6,045 nt of DNA from contig PKWK01000162.1 of the NCBI GenBank assembly GCA_003133205.1, positions 24,239 through 30,283 on the forward strand. Direction: 5' to 3'. Shown here piece after piece: positions 4,354 through 6,045 of the stretch. The stretch is from Granulicella sp. Lineage in GTDB: Bacteria; Acidobacteriota; Terriglobia; Terriglobales; Acidobacteriaceae. The notes under the pieces are model-generated. The model ran no database searches, was not told where the DNA came from, and saw only the letters and a program-made list of their open reading frames with translations. Made by a program: the position numbers and the translations under genes. The stretch's first letter is position 1. Each line of letters starts with the position of its first letter.

Positions 4354-6045
4354 TTATTCGTGATTGAGGGACTCGAGCAGGGTGCGAGTTTCTGCGAGGA
4401 CATCCTGGGCTTTGGCGGAGGTAAGCGGCCAGCGAAGGACTCCCTGCGGAGTGAACTGCGCGCCGCGCTTGGCGTTGCGAGAAACGAGCTTCATCATTGC
4501 GGCTGGGTCGACCGCAGTTCGCGCCAGGGATGTGTTGCCTAGCTGAGACGTGTCGGCTGCGGCGGCGGCGAAGCGGATGTGGAGCATCTCGACAAAGGTC
4601 TTTGGGGTGGGTCTTGGCGGCGGGTTTCTTCGCGAGAGCATAGTGTGCTGCGGACCTCCGCTGGGGATTGCGCCGGGGCGCGGGAGATCGATCTGGGTCC
4701 GCTTCCGGTCGAGTTGGGCGATGCCGAGGCGCTCGCAAAGCAGGCGTAGTTCGCCGGCGGCGAGCAGATTGAGGACGGACTCGGGCGGGTCGCCATAGCG
4801 GTCCTGCAATTCTGCGCGCACATCGGTCAGGGTGGCGATATCTTCCGCTCCAGCGATGCGCTTGTACATGCGCAGGCGCTGGTTCTCTTCCGGTATGTAG
4901 CTTGAGTCGATGCGAACGGAGATGCCGAGGTTGATGCTGGTGCCGGCGTGGGCCGGCTTGTCCTCCTCGCCTTTGATCTTGCGGACGGCCTCCTCGAGCA
5001 TGGAGGTGTACATCTCGAAGCCGATGGCCTCGATGTGGCCGGATTGCTCGCCACCGAGCATGTTGCCGGCGCCGCGGAGTTCGAGGTCGAGCGCTGCGAT
5101 CTTGAAACCGGCGCCGAGGTCGGAGAACTCCTTGAGCGCGGCGAGGCGGCGGCGCGCGATCTCCGTCAGCTCAGTCTCGGGAGGAATGAGCAGGTAGGCG
5201 TAGGCGCGGCGATTGCTGCGGCCTACGCGGCCACGGAGTTGATAGAGCTCACTGAGGCCGTGGCGATCCGCGCGATTGATGATGATGGTGTTGGCGAGCG
5301 GGATGTCAAGGCCGTTCTCGATGATGCTGGTGGCGACGAGCACGTCGTACTCGTGATTCATGAAGGCGAGCATGACACGTTCCAGCTCGGACTCGGGGAG
5401 CTGGCCGTGGCCGATGACGACACGCGCCTGAGGGACGAGTTCGCGGATCTTGGAGGCGAGTTCGTAGATGGTCTCGACGCGGTTGTGGACGAAGTAAGTC
5501 TGGCCGCCGCGTTCGAGCTCCATCTCAATCGCGGTGCGGACGAGCTTCTCGTCGAACTTGGCGACGATGGTCTGGATGGCCATACGGTCTTTGGGCGGCG
5601 TCTCAATCACGCTCATATCTCGAAGCCCGATGAGCGACATGTGCAGCGTGCGCGGGATGGGCGTGGCGGACATGGCTAGCACGTCGATCTGCGCGCGTAT
5701 CTGCTTCAGCCGTTCCTTATGGCGCACGCCGAAGCGCTGCTCCTCGTCCACGACAAGCAGGCCGAGGTCCTGAAACTTGAGGTCCTTCGACAGCACACGA
5801 TGGGTGCCGATGAGGATATCGACCTTGCCGGCGGCCGCCTTTTCGAGGATCGCTTTCTGCTCCTTTGCGGAGCGGAAGCGCGAGATCATCTCGACGTTGA
5901 CGGGGAAGTTGGCGAAGCGACGCTTGAAGGACTCGAAGTGCTGGAAGGCGAGGACCGTGGTGGGGGTGAGGACGGCGACCTGCTTGCCATCCTGCACGGC
6001 CTTGAAGGCGGCTCGCATGGCTACTTCGGTTTTGCCGTAGCCGAC
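4354..6045 (-). CDS. mfd: Transcription-repair coupling factor Mfd, C-terminal half (runs off right edge)
   Basis: Mfd is a DNA translocase that displaces stalled RNA polymerase from lesions and recruits UvrA. The visible 563 codons begin inside Walker A (VGYGKTEVAMRAAF) and run to the stop. Relative to this first visible residue, the motifs are: LTPTTVLAFQHF (26-37), GTHRVLSKD (80-88), DEEQRFGVRHKERLK (100-114), SATPIPRTLHMS (126-137), HGQLPESELERVM (213-225), TSIIENGLDIP (239-249), the translocation motif HGLSELYQLRGRVGRS (262-277), and LRGAGNMLGGEQSGHIEAIG (323-342). The C-terminal regulatory TRCF domain follows (YIPEENQRLRMYKRIA, ELQDRYGDPP). A Gly/Pro/Arg-rich stretch at about 458-482 interrupts that domain. 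The UvrB-like and RNA-polymerase-binding N-terminal domains lie outside the window. The frame is intact throughout. The gene converges with the KH-R3H gene, with no room for a separate terminator between the stops. Confidence 0.97.
   Translation of the reverse strand, partial: VGYGKTEVAMRAAFKAVQDGKQVAVLTPTTVLAFQHFESFKRRFANFPVNVEMISRFRSAKEQKAILEKAAAGKVDILIGTHRVLSKDLKFQDLGLLVVDEEQRFGVRHKERLKQIRAQIDVLAMSATPIPRTLHMSLIGLRDMSVIETPPKDRMAIQTIVAKFDEKLVRTAIEMELERGGQTYFVHNRVETIYELASKIRELVPQARVVIGHGQLPESELERVMLAFMNHEYDVLVATSIIENGLDIPLANTIIINRADRHGLSELYQLRGRVGRSNRRAYAYLLIPPETELTEIARRRLAALKEFSDLGAGFKIAALDLELRGAGNMLGGEQSGHIEAIGFEMYTSMLEEAVRKIKGEEDKPAHAGTSINLGISVRIDSSYIPEENQRLRMYKRIAGAEDIATLTDVRAELQDRYGDPPESVLNLLAAGELRLLCERLGIAQLDRKRTQIDLPRPGAIPSGGPQHTMLSRRNPPPRPTPKTFVEMLHIRFAAAAADTSQLGNTSLARTAVDPAAMMKLVSRNAKRGAQFTPQGVLRWPLTSAKAQDVLAETRTLLESLNHE

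Noticed and set aside
4948..5679. A 243-codon plus-strand open frame antisense to mfd.
   Set aside because: It is a shadow of the conserved Mfd motor domain, rich in Ala, Leu, Asp and Glu with no motif and no supported ribosome site.

Overview
The window is a bacterial chromosomal replication-initiation neighbourhood: a leftward rpmH-rnpA-yidD-yidC operon and a rightward dnaA, which diverge from a shared intergenic region. The protein sequences (DnaA C-terminal signature, YidC N-terminus, long RnpA) and the GC-rich coding DNA suggest an Acidobacteriota member of the Terriglobia/Acidobacteriaceae type. This taxonomic call is made by eye from sequence style and gene order, and is moderately confident at phylum level only.

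Layout. Positions 1-1364 (minus strand) hold the operon, read right to left: rpmH (ribosomal protein L34), rnpA (RNase P protein), yidD (membrane insertion factor) and the first 69 codons of yidC (insertase), which runs off the left edge. The genes are tightly packed: rnpA and yidD overlap at a TTGA junction if the TTG start is used. The exception is a 160-base rpmH-rnpA gap with a competing inverted-repeat structure. Positions 1365-1875 are a 511-base region, richer in A+T than the genes, that carries the divergent promoters. It has short 12-base-period direct repeats but no recognisable consensus DnaA box. Positions 1876-3294 hold a complete dnaA. It is followed by a hairpin, a small acidic protein of unknown function (68 aa), and a KH-R3H RNA-binding protein related to Jag/KhpB that lacks the usual N-terminal Jag domain. 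Positions 4354-6045 (minus strand) hold the C-terminal half of mfd, starting inside Walker A and converging on the KH-R3H gene with only 17 bases between the stop codons.

Together the genes couple replication initiation (DnaA), translation and tRNA processing (L34, RNase P), membrane protein insertion (YidD, YidC) and transcription-coupled repair (Mfd). All the large genes are conserved housekeeping genes, and I see no mobile element, CRISPR array, tRNA, rRNA or defence system. The points most worth a second look are the switch-like inverted repeats between rpmH and rnpA, the DnaA-box-poor dnaA upstream region with its repeats, the shortened Jag-like protein placed beside dnaA rather than visibly beside yidC, and the small acidic ORF.
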